Shown here: positions 37,111 through 45,110 of the stretch, piece after piece
How the letters are laid out: every line of letters starts with the position of its first letter
Numbering within the stretch: the first letter of the stretch is position 1
Notes under the pieces: model-generated
The model's database searches: none
The model's input: the letters and a program-made list of their open reading frames with translations, nothing else
What the model was told of the DNA's origin: nothing
Assembly: GCA_041686375.1 (NCBI GenBank)
Contig: JAWLEB010000011.1
Span: 1-64,000 of the forward strand
DNA length: 64,000 bases
Direction: 5' to 3'
Source: JAGXLC01 sp041686375
Lineage (GTDB): Bacteria; Bacteroidota; Bacteroidia; Bacteroidales; UBA12077
Program-made: the position numbers and the translations under genes

Positions 37111-37543
37111 GAAACCCTCATCCACTAACGTAGACAAAAGCCTATGTATAATTCATGAGGGTTCCATGGGATGCAGAATCAAAAAATGGAGACTTTAGTA
37201 GATATAAGTCTCAGATTATGAAACCAATAATCAAACTTTCTCCAAATGAAACCCTCATCCACTAACGTAGACAAAAGCCTATGTATAATTCATGAGGGTT
37301 CCATGGGATGCAGAATCAAAAAATGGAGACTTTAGTAGATATAANNNNNNNNNNNNNNNNNNNNNNNNNNNNNNNNNNNNNNNNNNNNNNNNNNNNNNNN
37401 NNNNNNNNNNNNNNNNNNNNNNNNNNNNNNNNNNNNNNNNNNNNTCAAAAAATGGAGACTTTAGTAGATATAAGTCTCAGATTATGAAACCAATAATCAA
37501 ACTTTCTCCAAATGAAACCCTCATCCACTAACGTAGACAAAAG
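37111..37543. repeat. Tandem repeat, 137-bp unit, broken by assembly gap
   Basis: Copies start at 37111, 37248 and 37514; the first two are identical over the visible length and exactly 137 bp apart. The third is cut short at 37543, where the sequence diverges. The 100 N at 37345-37444 is a standard placeholder, so copy number is unknown. Each unit can form three hairpins: AACCCTCAT/ATGAGGGTT, GAGACTT/AAGTCTC, and GATTAT-gaaacca-ATAATC. The length is not a multiple of three and the unit has stops in the frames checked, so it is not coding. A diverged fragment of the unit is at 22986. Confidence 0.85.
37345..37444. other. Assembly gap (100 N)
   Basis: A run of exactly 100 N lies inside the 137-bp tandem repeat. 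The round length indicates a placeholder for an unresolved number of repeat copies, not measured sequence. Confidence 0.97.
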
Positions 37544-37823
37544 GACATAAATAGAAAGCAGATGATACGGATTGAGCGGATAAACGCGGATTTATTTATC
37601 AAAATTAATAATCGCCTTACGATTCGTTTCGTAAATCATTTAAAATAAGCATAATAACTGCAATTTATTCAAATGAGGTAATAACTTTTAAAAAAAAAGA
37701 TATTCAAATGAAAAAACATTTGTTCATGTCGGGAAAAGGGCGAAAATGATCTTGATTTGGCTGAGACTTGCTTTTGACAAAATATTATGTCAGTCGAATG
37801 GAAGAGATGGGGTATTAATTAGT

Positions 37824-37860
37824 AAAAAAAAGAGGTATAGTTTGCTATACCTCTTTTTTT
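37824..37860 (-). terminator. Intrinsic terminator after the DUF4168 lipoprotein gene
   Basis: GAGGTATAG-tttg-CTATACCTC is a perfect nine-base stem with A and T runs on the two outer sides. It lies 34 bp after the stop of the gene ending at 37894, and the minus-strand transcript would end in a long U-run. It probably closes the csgE-F-G-lipoprotein transcript. Confidence 0.88.
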
Positions 37861-37893
37861 CGTAGATTTTTTAGTTTCTGTAGTTTGGCATGT

Positions 37894-38451
37894 TTATTCT
37901 TCCATTTCTTCCATAGAACCTTGAAGCTTCTCTTGTAATTTTTGCATCAACTCAGAATCTCTTTGTGCGGCTTCAGCTATTTGTTGATATCGTTGCATTG
38001 TTAGGCCTGCATCTTCTATAGCTTTTTCCATTTCTTCCTCAGCTCCTGTCTGAACATTTTGTAATTCTTCCATGATGTTTCTGAACTGTTGCATTTCCTC
38101 TTCTGTTGCATCACTTTCTCCTTCTTGTTGCATTTGCTGTGATCGTTGAATTTCGTTAAACCGTTCAACCTCCATGCCTTCGTCTTCAACGGTCTTGTTA
38201 ATGTCTTGCTGTACTTCCTGGTTGATAGTTTGGACTCTGCGTGCTGCATCAACAAATTTGTCGAGTTCTTCCTCTGAAACATCAATATCTTCGCCTTGTT
38301 CCATCTGATCTGGCATTTGTTGCTCCTGCATTTCTGAGGGTGCTTGCTGTTGTTCTCCTTCTCCTTCTCCTTCTTGCTTTTTGTCACCTTGTTGACAGCC
38401 TGAGAGGATTAGTAACCCGATTGCTAAACTTCCTAAGATTTTTAAATACAT
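37894..38451 (-). CDS. DUF4168-type lipoprotein in the curli locus
   Basis: The protein has 185 residues. A lipoprotein signal ends at LLILSGC (Cys about 19). A Gln/Glu-rich linker (20-55) precedes two related helical units: about 57-110 (VSEEELDKFVDAARRVQTINQEVQ) and about 115-175 (ATEEEMQQFRNIMEELQNVQ, then YQQIAEAAQRDSELMQKL). This matches the DUF4168 pattern, here in duplicate. Its function is unknown. It is the last gene after csgE, csgF and csgG and is followed by a terminator. The spacing of 126 bp from csgG leaves open whether it is co-transcribed. It may be a periplasmic accessory of fibre secretion. Confidence 0.8.
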   Translation of the reverse strand: MYLKILGSLAIGLLILSGCQQGDKKQEGEGEGEQQQAPSEMQEQQMPDQMEQGEDIDVSEEELDKFVDAARRVQTINQEVQQDINKTVEDEGMEVERFNEIQRSQQMQQEGESDATEEEMQQFRNIMEELQNVQTGAEEEMEKAIEDAGLTMQRYQQIAEAAQRDSELMQKLQEKLQGSMEEMEE

Positions 38452-38577
38452 ATTGGTTCTTTTTTTATGTTTATACGTTACAAGTTTGAACGAAATTACA
38501 AATTTATTATTATTTCCCTACAAAAAAAAACATTTTCTTAATATTGACAAAGAATAAATAAAAAACATATGTAAAGT

Positions 38578-39969
38578 TTAAAAGTAAAAAGATACTCCTA
38601 TAAGGCCGTCCCAGTAATAATCATTCATAATACCATGTACAGCTCCGTCAATTCTATCGTTAAGAAAATAGTGAATATTTATAGATGAATTTATACCCCA
38701 TCTCCGTTTTGTATCTATTAAATATTCTAATCCTGCACCACCATTAATTTGTGGGTAAAAATCGTTTATACTGCTTGGTATCTTAAATTTATATAGGTTG
38801 TTATGACTTTTAATGTTTACTCCAACACCTGCCTGCAAAAACGGGCTAAAAGGTTTTTTGGGAGTCAGACGGTATATTCCTCCAATATTCAGGTAATTTA
38901 ACCCTTCATAAAATTCGTTTTTTGAAGCGATATATGCTTTTCCAATATTCACAAAGGGAACAAAACTTTCAGTAAATTCATAACTAAACTGTAAGTTAAC
39001 TACTGGTTTGTTTATGGAATGCTGATAGTCTCCCACATATTGAGTTAAGCCTGCCTCTGCTTTTGCCGAAAATTTATATTCTCTTGTTTTGTCAATTAAT
39101 CCAAAGATATCAGATTTTTCGTTTTTTGCTTTATCTTCAATATAGGTTTGTATAATTTCTGAATTGATATCTTCAGGATTTTTCAGATCCCATAAATTGT
39201 CAAATAAACCTTCAATAATCAGACTTTCTATGGCTTTTTCAATAGCTTCCTTCACCGCAATTTCTGTAGGCTCGTTATATGTTATTCCTGTTTCAGCTTC
39301 CAACAGCCTTTTGAATTTAACATATCGAAATATTCCTGCATCAAGTTTCTGGGAAAGTATAGTTTTGGTTGCGTTTACTGTTTTCAGGATCTTTCCGTTC
39401 TGCGTTGAGATGGCTCTTATGTAGACTGTTACTCTGTCTTGTCTGTACTCACCGGAAGCTCCTGTGCCGAAGTAACGCATTCCTATTCCCCCGGTTTGAA
39501 CATTATGATCATAAGATATAATACCTCCTTCCAACATAATACCGGCAAATAAAAGGGGTGGAAGATTGTTGGATTCATTTGGGTTGTAATGCGCTCTGGA
39601 GGAACGTATAATTTTTCTTTCATTAAGTAAGTTGCCTAATCCTTCTCTTTCTATAGGGATAAACCAGCCTGATTCTTCAAGTGATTTTATGAGGATTGAA
39701 GTAGCCCCCTGTGTGATTGCTGTAGACCAACTTCCACCGGTTTCTGTGAGTTTATATTGACCCGTTTTGTCACGGAAATTATATACTGCAGCCATTACCA
39801 TTTCTTTTGGGGGTGGAAGCTTGTTTAGGCGTTTTTCTGTATTGGTTATTTGTCCTAGCTTAGGGTCTTCAGTGCTTATGGGTTGCTTGAGGATAGCTCC
39901 ACAGCTATTTAGTACAAGAACCAGACTAACAGAAATAACCTGTGTGAATCTTATGTTTTTTGATATCAT
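38578..39969 (-). CDS. csgG: CsgG curli export pore with extra C-terminal beta-barrel
   Basis: The chosen ATG at 39969 gives a lipoprotein signal ending in LNSC (Cys 24). An upstream ATG at 40020 would add 17 residues before the signal and is less likely. Residues about 24-280 match CsgG: KLPPPKEMVMAAVYNFRDKTGQ, FIPIEREGLGNLLNERKII, FAGIMLEGGIISYD, and DRVTVYIRAISTQNGKIL. CsgG forms the nonameric outer-membrane channel for curlin subunits. Residues about 300-463 are additional: an amphipathic beta-strand series (GLTQYVGDYQHS, SYEFTESFVPFVNIG, FLQAGVGVN, GGAGLEYLID, YWDGLIGVSFYF) ending in Phe, like a small outer-membrane barrel. The usual CsgG is about 277 residues, so this is a fusion. Confidence 0.92.
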   Translation of the reverse strand: MISKNIRFTQVISVSLVLVLNSCGAILKQPISTEDPKLGQITNTEKRLNKLPPPKEMVMAAVYNFRDKTGQYKLTETGGSWSTAITQGATSILIKSLEESGWFIPIEREGLGNLLNERKIIRSSRAHYNPNESNNLPPLLFAGIMLEGGIISYDHNVQTGGIGMRYFGTGASGEYRQDRVTVYIRAISTQNGKILKTVNATKTILSQKLDAGIFRYVKFKRLLEAETGITYNEPTEIAVKEAIEKAIESLIIEGLFDNLWDLKNPEDINSEIIQTYIEDKAKNEKSDIFGLIDKTREYKFSAKAEAGLTQYVGDYQHSINKPVVNLQFSYEFTESFVPFVNIGKAYIASKNEFYEGLNYLNIGGIYRLTPKKPFSPFLQAGVGVNIKSHNNLYKFKIPSSINDFYPQINGGAGLEYLIDTKRRWGINSSINIHYFLNDRIDGAVHGIMNDYYWDGLIGVSFYF

Positions 39970-40101
39970 TTGAATATATGTGTTTAATCTGATTTGGTTT
40001 GAATGGAACCCATCAAACATTTACTTAATGATTCTGTAAAGTTACCTATAGTAAAGCTTATAATATTCTGATAAACCAATCTATATCCTGAATAAATCAT
40101 G

Positions 40102-40542
40102 CTAATAATAGGGAATTGTAATAACACTTTCACTACCCGTTGAAAAGTCGTTTATTTTTATATTTAACCCATCCTGTCCGGGGAAAATATCAATACTATA
40201 ATTTCCAAACTGGTAGCTTCCTTCTTCAAGATCAGAAGTTCCTCCTTCCTCTCCAAAATAAGAGTTTACAATCTGACTGGAGAGTTCGCTGAAAAATCTC
40301 CGCTGAATATCCTGTTCAAAATTTGAAAATGGGTCATATTCATATCCTCTATATCCAGATGCTGGAGTTTTCTCTTCAATTGTATTTTGAGCATTTGCAG
40401 AGCTTAGGAGCCATTGGTAATTCATGTAATTTCCGCCAAAAGCCGGATTCTTGGGTTGATAAATAAAGTCCTGAGCTATACTGTTAAACGAAAATAATAA
40501 GAGAAAACCTACAATACTGAGTAAAATCTTTAAACTTTTCAT
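40102..40542 (-). CDS. csgF: CsgF curli assembly factor
   Basis: The protein has 146 residues. A signal peptide (1-23, cut after SIAQ) is followed directly by the CsgF hallmark FIYQPKNPAFGGN and LLSSANAQN, the segment that inserts into the CsgG pore in E. coli. The C-terminal part (about 90-146) is predicted beta-strand. CsgF couples subunit export through CsgG to surface nucleation of the fibre. It lies between csgE and csgG as in related loci. The shared leader element lies 17 bp upstream of the start codon. Confidence 0.93.
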   Translation of the reverse strand: MKSLKILLSIVGFLLLFSFNSIAQDFIYQPKNPAFGGNYMNYQWLLSSANAQNTIEEKTPASGYRGYEYDPFSNFEQDIQRRFFSELSSQIVNSYFGEEGGTSDLEEGSYQFGNYSIDIFPGQDGLNIKINDFSTGSESVITIPYY

Positions 40543-40558
40543 GTCATTTATTTTTAGT

Positions 40559-40575
40559 GTTTTACAATTAGGTAT
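40559..40575 (-). promoter_or_regulatory. Curli-locus leader element, copy 3
   Basis: On the minus strand it reads TACCTAATTGTAAAACA, then CTAAAAATAAATGAC and the ATG of csgF. It matches the core of copies 1 and 2 except for two bases in the centre and the last base, and has the same distance to the start codon as copy 2. Confidence 0.55.
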
Positions 40576-40601
40576 AGAAAATGAGAAATTATATTTTGCA
40601 A

Positions 40602-41108
40602 TTAATATATTCCTGTTCCGCTCATGTCTTCGCTTTCAAGTTGTTGTTCCATTTCTTGTTGTCTTACGAGATACTGTTCTGATATAGATAGTGCATGATC
40701 TGCTAAAGATTCTATCACTTCCATTCTCGGACTGATTCTGTTTTGGAAGATTTCGTCATAATTAATTTTTATGGAAACTAAATTTCCCCTCCCGGGCATT
40801 GGCATTTCTGAAATATAAATGGTATAATTTTTAATGTCGCCGGGGATATCCCACTTTTTACGAAATTGATTATAGAAATCATTACCAGCTTTGGAAATTG
40901 TTTCATTTATGATCAGTCCGTCGAGTTCCAGTCCTATTTCTTTTTCTTTGGCTGTCGTATCTTCTATAAAGGTTTCCTCATTATATCTTTCTATAACAGA
41001 TTTAATTTCATCAGGGAGTTCCTTGGCGATCAAAGTATCACTTTGAGAAAATCCTGTATGAATAAAAAAGAAATAAAGAATACCCAGTAATATTGATTTT
41101 GTGTACAT
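40602..41108 (-). CDS. csgE: CsgE curli assembly factor
   Basis: The protein has 168 residues. A signal peptide (1-21, cut after GFSQ) precedes the CsgE domain (about 55-145): LELDGLIINETISKAGNDFYNQFRKKW in pieces LDGLIINETI and GNDFYNQF, then IYISEMPMPGRGNLVSIKI. CsgE caps the periplasmic mouth of the CsgG pore and gives subunit specificity. A short Gln/Glu-rich tail (150-168) extends beyond the E. coli protein. It is the first gene of the csgE-csgF-csgG order. No leader element of the shared type was found before it. Confidence 0.92.
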   Translation of the reverse strand: MYTKSILLGILYFFFIHTGFSQSDTLIAKELPDEIKSVIERYNEETFIEDTTAKEKEIGLELDGLIINETISKAGNDFYNQFRKKWDIPGDIKNYTIYISEMPMPGRGNLVSIKINYDEIFQNRISPRMEVIESLADHALSISEQYLVRQQEMEQQLESEDMSGTGIY

Positions 41109-41406
41109 TGATATTCAGAATATTTTATTAACTAAAATTAAAAACAAAAATGAATATTTCAAAATTTAGTTTATAACAATTACAAAATTAATTATCAGAT
41201 TGTTTTAAGAAGTTATTAAAAACAGGAATTATTTTATATTTTTCGCTTTTAAATTATGAATTTACCTGTTATATTTTGAGCAATAAAAGTATAACAATAT
41301 ATTATTAAGCTTTTTAACGTCCATAATAAAATAATTATTAGCATCAAAAAAGATAATGATTATTTTACCAGGGTAAATGAATAGTTGAAAATTAAATATT
41401 ATACAG
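41109..41406. other. 298-bp divergent intergenic region
   Basis: This very AT-rich stretch lies between csgE (minus) and the AlaX-type gene (plus) and should hold both promoters. I found no strong hairpin, no shared curli-locus element and no coding region. Confidence 0.4.
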
Positions 41407-41844
41407 ATGAAGAAATATGATCCTCAAATGCACACAGCAGAGCATATCTTAAATCAAACCATGATACGAATGTTTGGTTGTGACCGTTCCTTTTCTATGC
41501 ATCTGGAAAAGAAAAAGTCTAAGTGTGATTATTATTTTGATCGTCCTTTGACAATGGAAGAAGAACAAAAAATTGAAGGAAAGGTGAATAAAATTATTAC
41601 CCTGGGTTTGCCTGTACAAGAAAAATATATTGATCTCTCAGAAGCTGCCCATTTTTATGATACATCGAGGCTCCCGCAAAATGACCTGCAATCTGTCAGA
41701 ATTGTTACAGTCGGGGATTACGACTCATGCATGTGTATAGGAGAGCATGTAAATAATACATCCGAAATTGGGGTTTTTCATATTGTTTCTTCGAGCTATG
41801 AGAATGGTGTTTTACGAATTCGTTTTAAGTTAAAGAATAACTGA
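41407..41844 (+). CDS. AlaX-type alanyl-tRNA editing protein
   Basis: This 145-residue cytoplasmic protein carries the zinc-binding motif of the AlaRS/ThrRS second additional domain: HTAEH near residues 9-13 and CMCIGEH near 113-119. Stand-alone proteins of this family hydrolyse Ser-tRNA(Ala) or Gly-tRNA(Ala) and so protect translation fidelity. The length fits the short AlaX-S class. It lies alone between divergent csgE and the convergent MBOAT gene 25 bp downstream. Substrate preference is not decided by the visible residues. Confidence 0.88.
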   Translation: MKKYDPQMHTAEHILNQTMIRMFGCDRSFSMHLEKKKSKCDYYFDRPLTMEEEQKIEGKVNKIITLGLPVQEKYIDLSEAAHFYDTSRLPQNDLQSVRIVTVGDYDSCMCIGEHVNNTSEIGVFHIVSSSYENGVLRIRFKLKNN

Positions 41845-41869
41845 TATCATTTTAATAAATTGATATGAA

Positions 41870-43405
41870 TTAGAATTTAAAATATATAAATGGCTGAATA
41901 GCTGCTGATTTGAATTGATATATAAGAAAGACCACAAGTAGGATAATAACTACTTTTGCAACAATTGGTGTCTTTATGAACCAACCCCTGTATTTTTCTT
42001 TAAAATTATTCGGTAACCAGTGCAATATAAATCCTATCAGCATTATTCCGTAAATTTCTTTGTATGATTCAATCATATTTGGAATTAAATCCCATTCAAT
42101 TGGGGATAGAATCCTTCCGATCATTTGACGGGCCTTTGTCATATTTTTAGCCCGAAAGAATATCCACGCTGCCGTAACGATGTGGAAAGTAAAAAAGACA
42201 GAGAAAAATTTTAACAAGCGGTTTTTCTTGTTCATGTATTGATAATCAGGATTAACTAATTTCATGAAGTTATTCCATAACTTATGCAATACAAGAGCTA
42301 CTCCATGTATTCCTCCCCATATTATAAATCTCAGATGCGCTCCGTGCCATAAACCTCCTAAAAGCATAGTTATCATAATGTTTATATTTCTCCGGAATTC
42401 TCCTTTTCTATTCCCTCCTAAAGAAATATACAAGTAATCACGTAACCATGATGAAAGTGAAATATGCCATCTTCTCCAGAAGTCGGTTACATTGATTGCT
42501 TTGTACGGTGAATTAAAGTTTACTGGTAGTCTAAAGCCCAATAAAAGAGCAACTCCAATAGCAATATCTGTATACCCTGAAAAATCGCAATAAATTTGTA
42601 ATGAATAACCATATACGGCCATTATGTTTTCAACACCGGAGTAGGAGAGTGGAGCATCAAAAATTCGGTCTACATAGTTTAGGGATATATAATCCGAAAT
42701 AAGCATCTTTTTTACCAATCCACTGATTATCAAAAATAAAGCATGGCTAAATTCCTGAACTGTTAACTTAAATTTTTTATACAATTGGGGAACAAATTCT
42801 GCCGCTCTGACAATCGGTCCTGCAACAAGCTGTGGAAAAAAAGATACATAAAAACCAAAATCGATGATATTTTTGACCGGTTTGACTTTATTTCTATAAA
42901 TATCAACTGTATAGCTTATCGTTTGGAATGTGTAAAATGAAATGCCTACTGGCAGGGCAATGTTGGTAATATCAAAATTGGTTGCTGCTACTGAGTTTGA
43001 CCATTTGGCAAGAAAATCAACTATTTCTATATTGGTGTTGAATATCCTGTTAATTATATCGGAGAAAAAATAGGCATATTTGAAATAGCTGAGTAAACCC
43101 AGGTTGATGGCAACACTGATTGCTACAAAAGTTTTTTTATGTATTTTTTTCTCTGAATTATATATCAACCAACCCAGGATGTAATCTGAAATGGTAGAAA
43201 AGATCAGTAGCATAAAAAAATATCCGCTTGATTGATAATAAAAGAACAAGCTTACAATGAACAAATAAGCATTTCGCAAGGTGTTTTTTTTATATATGAT
43301 ACTATAGAAAGCCAGAAGAATAGTAAAGAAAACCCAGAAATAGAGCCTTGTGAAAAGCATAGGCTTATCTTCTGAGTATAGTAGTATTTCTTTTATAAAT
43401 TCCAA
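41870..43405 (-). CDS. MBOAT-family membrane O-acyltransferase
   Basis: This 511-residue protein has about ten to eleven membrane helices. The MBOAT core has INVTDFWRRWHISLSSWLRDYLYISLGGNRKG (in pieces DFWRRWHISLSSWL and DYLYISLGGNRKG) and the catalytic His in GGLWHGAHLRFIIWG. It resembles AlgI/DltB-type enzymes that move acetyl or other acyl groups across the membrane to polysaccharides. The start codon read here is TTG at 43405; an in-frame ATG lies at 43360, but the extra N-terminal segment KEILLYSEDKP is typical of Bacteroidota homologues. It follows the SGNH gene by 14 bp, forming a two-gene acylation operon. Confidence 0.92.
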   Translation of the reverse strand: MEFIKEILLYSEDKPMLFTRLYFWVFFTILLAFYSIIYKKNTLRNAYLFIVSLFFYYQSSGYFFMLLIFSTISDYILGWLIYNSEKKIHKKTFVAISVAINLGLLSYFKYAYFFSDIINRIFNTNIEIVDFLAKWSNSVAATNFDITNIALPVGISFYTFQTISYTVDIYRNKVKPVKNIIDFGFYVSFFPQLVAGPIVRAAEFVPQLYKKFKLTVQEFSHALFLIISGLVKKMLISDYISLNYVDRIFDAPLSYSGVENIMAVYGYSLQIYCDFSGYTDIAIGVALLLGFRLPVNFNSPYKAINVTDFWRRWHISLSSWLRDYLYISLGGNRKGEFRRNINIMITMLLGGLWHGAHLRFIIWGGIHGVALVLHKLWNNFMKLVNPDYQYMNKKNRLLKFFSVFFTFHIVTAAWIFFRAKNMTKARQMIGRILSPIEWDLIPNMIESYKEIYGIMLIGFILHWLPNNFKEKYRGWFIKTPIVAKVVIILLVVFLIYQFKSAAIQPFIYFKF

Positions 43406-43419
43406 GGCTTATTAGTATT

Positions 43420-44985
43420 TTACCTGGTTGATGTTTCTAACGTATCAATTATGCTGTCAGGCTTGGGATCTTTAGTTTTTTGTTTTTGTTGATATCGAAA
43501 AAAATCATGGATTAATGCTTTATAAAACATTTTAGCTATCACTACCGATCCTTCATATGTAAAGTGAGTAAAATCTTTTCTTGCAAGGGGTGGATCAGCA
43601 AAAACCCAACTGGGCATTGAGTTTTTACCTCCCATTGCTTGGAATGTATCCCAGAAAGCACAATTTGCTCGAAATGCAGCATTTTTTTGAGCATCTCTTA
43701 TCTTTTCAACTGTGGGATAGGATTCGTATCTGTTTCCGCTTTTCCTTGACATGTCACTAACACCTATTACAATTATGCTAATGTCTTCATCCAGCGATTT
43801 TATAGTATTCAATTGTTTGTAAAATTGCTCTTCATAAAATTTGAAATCTTCATGGGAGGACGGGACAAGGTTAATGCCGAATTGCATCATTATTAGCTTG
43901 GTATTTAGCTTATTTAGCATCTTTTTATAAAAGGCCGTATCAACTTTGCTAAACTCATTTCCCTGACTTCCCCTTAAAGGAATATTGTCCAGGGCAACTC
44001 CTTTATCTCCATCCATAGCTATTCCATATATATCCGGACTGTGCTCCCCTTTGAAAGTTAGCTTTATTTCATTAGTTTCTGGAGGAACTGTCCATTGTAT
44101 TTTTTTGATTTTTTTGGTGACCGGAATCATTTCTGCATCTGCAATTTTCTTTCCATATTTAAGCTGCATGATAAAAGGCTTTTGGTTATAGCCGTACAAT
44201 ATTTTAAAATTTGTATACTGAGAAACTTTATCATATGCAATAGAGGAGGATTTAAGTTTTACATCTGCTTCATAGACTTTGTTCTGGTGATTGCTGTAGT
44301 GAGGGGAAAATCTTGTAAACGACATCAACAGGCCAAATCTGTTGTGCTGGAAATTATCTTTGTTTTTTAATGTGTATCTGTTCCAAATTTTTGCAGGAGT
44401 TATATTAAGAGGCATATCTGTTTGAAAGGGAAGAACTATTGGCAAAAGGCCAATTCCTGCCCCACCAAATCTTTTCTGTAGTTGGTTTCTCAGATATGAG
44501 GAAATTCTGTCACCCTCTATTTGAGAATCTCCATAATGAAGAATACGGATTAATTTATCATTGTGCTTCAAACTGTCAAGCTGTTTAAAGAAAGGATATA
44601 ATACAGAAATATCCTGGTTGGGATATTGTATCATGGTCGAATCGGAAATTTTTCGTTGCGTTTGTACATTCTGTTTTTGAGGTCTTGGAGCCAGACTGGA
44701 TGTATCTCTACTTGTTTGAATGCTTGAATCAGCCTGGGGTTTACTTGTAATGAAAATTGTAGTGTCAATAAAGGAAAAGATTGTGTCATTAGGCCTGTTT
44801 TTTTCCACAATTTCAGTTATATCTTTGTATTGGACTTTCTGTTGTTTAATAATGTCTTCCATGGAAGGAAAATAAAGGGAGGTATTATTCGTTAATTTAA
44901 TTTCTCCTTTTGGAAATATATATGCTATTAAGCCTATTATCAGTAATAAGCAAAAAAATAAAAAAAATATTTTAATTGGTTTCAT
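43420..44985 (-). CDS. SGNH/GDSL-type hydrolase-like envelope protein
   Basis: The chosen start is the ATG at 44985; TTG at 44991 would add two residues. The protein has about 521 residues and an N-terminal membrane anchor (about 5-25). The central and C-terminal region resembles SGNH hydrolases. Ser lies in ILHYGDSQIEGD (near 160), and a C-terminal DFTHFTYEGSVVIA supplies the Asp-x-x-His pair. MMQFGINLVPSS fits the block with the conserved Asn. With the MBOAT gene just downstream it forms an acyl-transfer system for a surface or wall polymer, as in AlgI/AlgJ and PatA/PatB pairs. The acceptor is unknown. Confidence 0.83.
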   Translation of the reverse strand: MKPIKIFFLFFCLLLIIGLIAYIFPKGEIKLTNNTSLYFPSMEDIIKQQKVQYKDITEIVEKNRPNDTIFSFIDTTIFITSKPQADSSIQTSRDTSSLAPRPQKQNVQTQRKISDSTMIQYPNQDISVLYPFFKQLDSLKHNDKLIRILHYGDSQIEGDRISSYLRNQLQKRFGGAGIGLLPIVLPFQTDMPLNITPAKIWNRYTLKNKDNFQHNRFGLLMSFTRFSPHYSNHQNKVYEADVKLKSSSIAYDKVSQYTNFKILYGYNQKPFIMQLKYGKKIADAEMIPVTKKIKKIQWTVPPETNEIKLTFKGEHSPDIYGIAMDGDKGVALDNIPLRGSQGNEFSKVDTAFYKKMLNKLNTKLIMMQFGINLVPSSHEDFKFYEEQFYKQLNTIKSLDEDISIIVIGVSDMSRKSGNRYESYPTVEKIRDAQKNAAFRANCAFWDTFQAMGGKNSMPSWVFADPPLARKDFTHFTYEGSVVIAKMFYKALIHDFFRYQQKQKTKDPKPDSIIDTLETSTR

Positions 44986-45110
44986 TCTCAATTAAATATA
45001 AATGGATGATTTATATAATCTCCATAAATTTAATATTTTTGGAATATGTTGGAGAGAATTTGCTTTACAAAATTTGCCGGAATTTGATGACTCGCCAGAA
45101 AATACTGGTA

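Larger units (their letters stand above)
36993..37893. other. Non-coding region between FecR-curlin and DUF4168 genes, with assembly gap
   Basis: This 901-bp stretch holds the promoter region of the FecR-curlin gene, a 137-bp tandem repeat interrupted by 100 N (37345-37444), and a quiet AT-rich section. Within that section are three CGGAT words (37568, 37577, 37587), a small palindrome (TTACGA/TCGTAA, 37617-37634) and a terminator at the far end. No gene was found. Any reading frame drawn through the N run is artificial. Confidence 0.7.

Noticed and set aside
37292..37531. An open frame of 79 codons across the N run
   Set aside because: Its middle is made of N and its ends are tandem repeat; the 137-bp unit is not a multiple of three, so no frame can persist.
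37111..37543. CRISPR array
   Set aside because: Copies are directly adjacent, whole 137-bp units are identical, and there are no variable spacers or cas genes.
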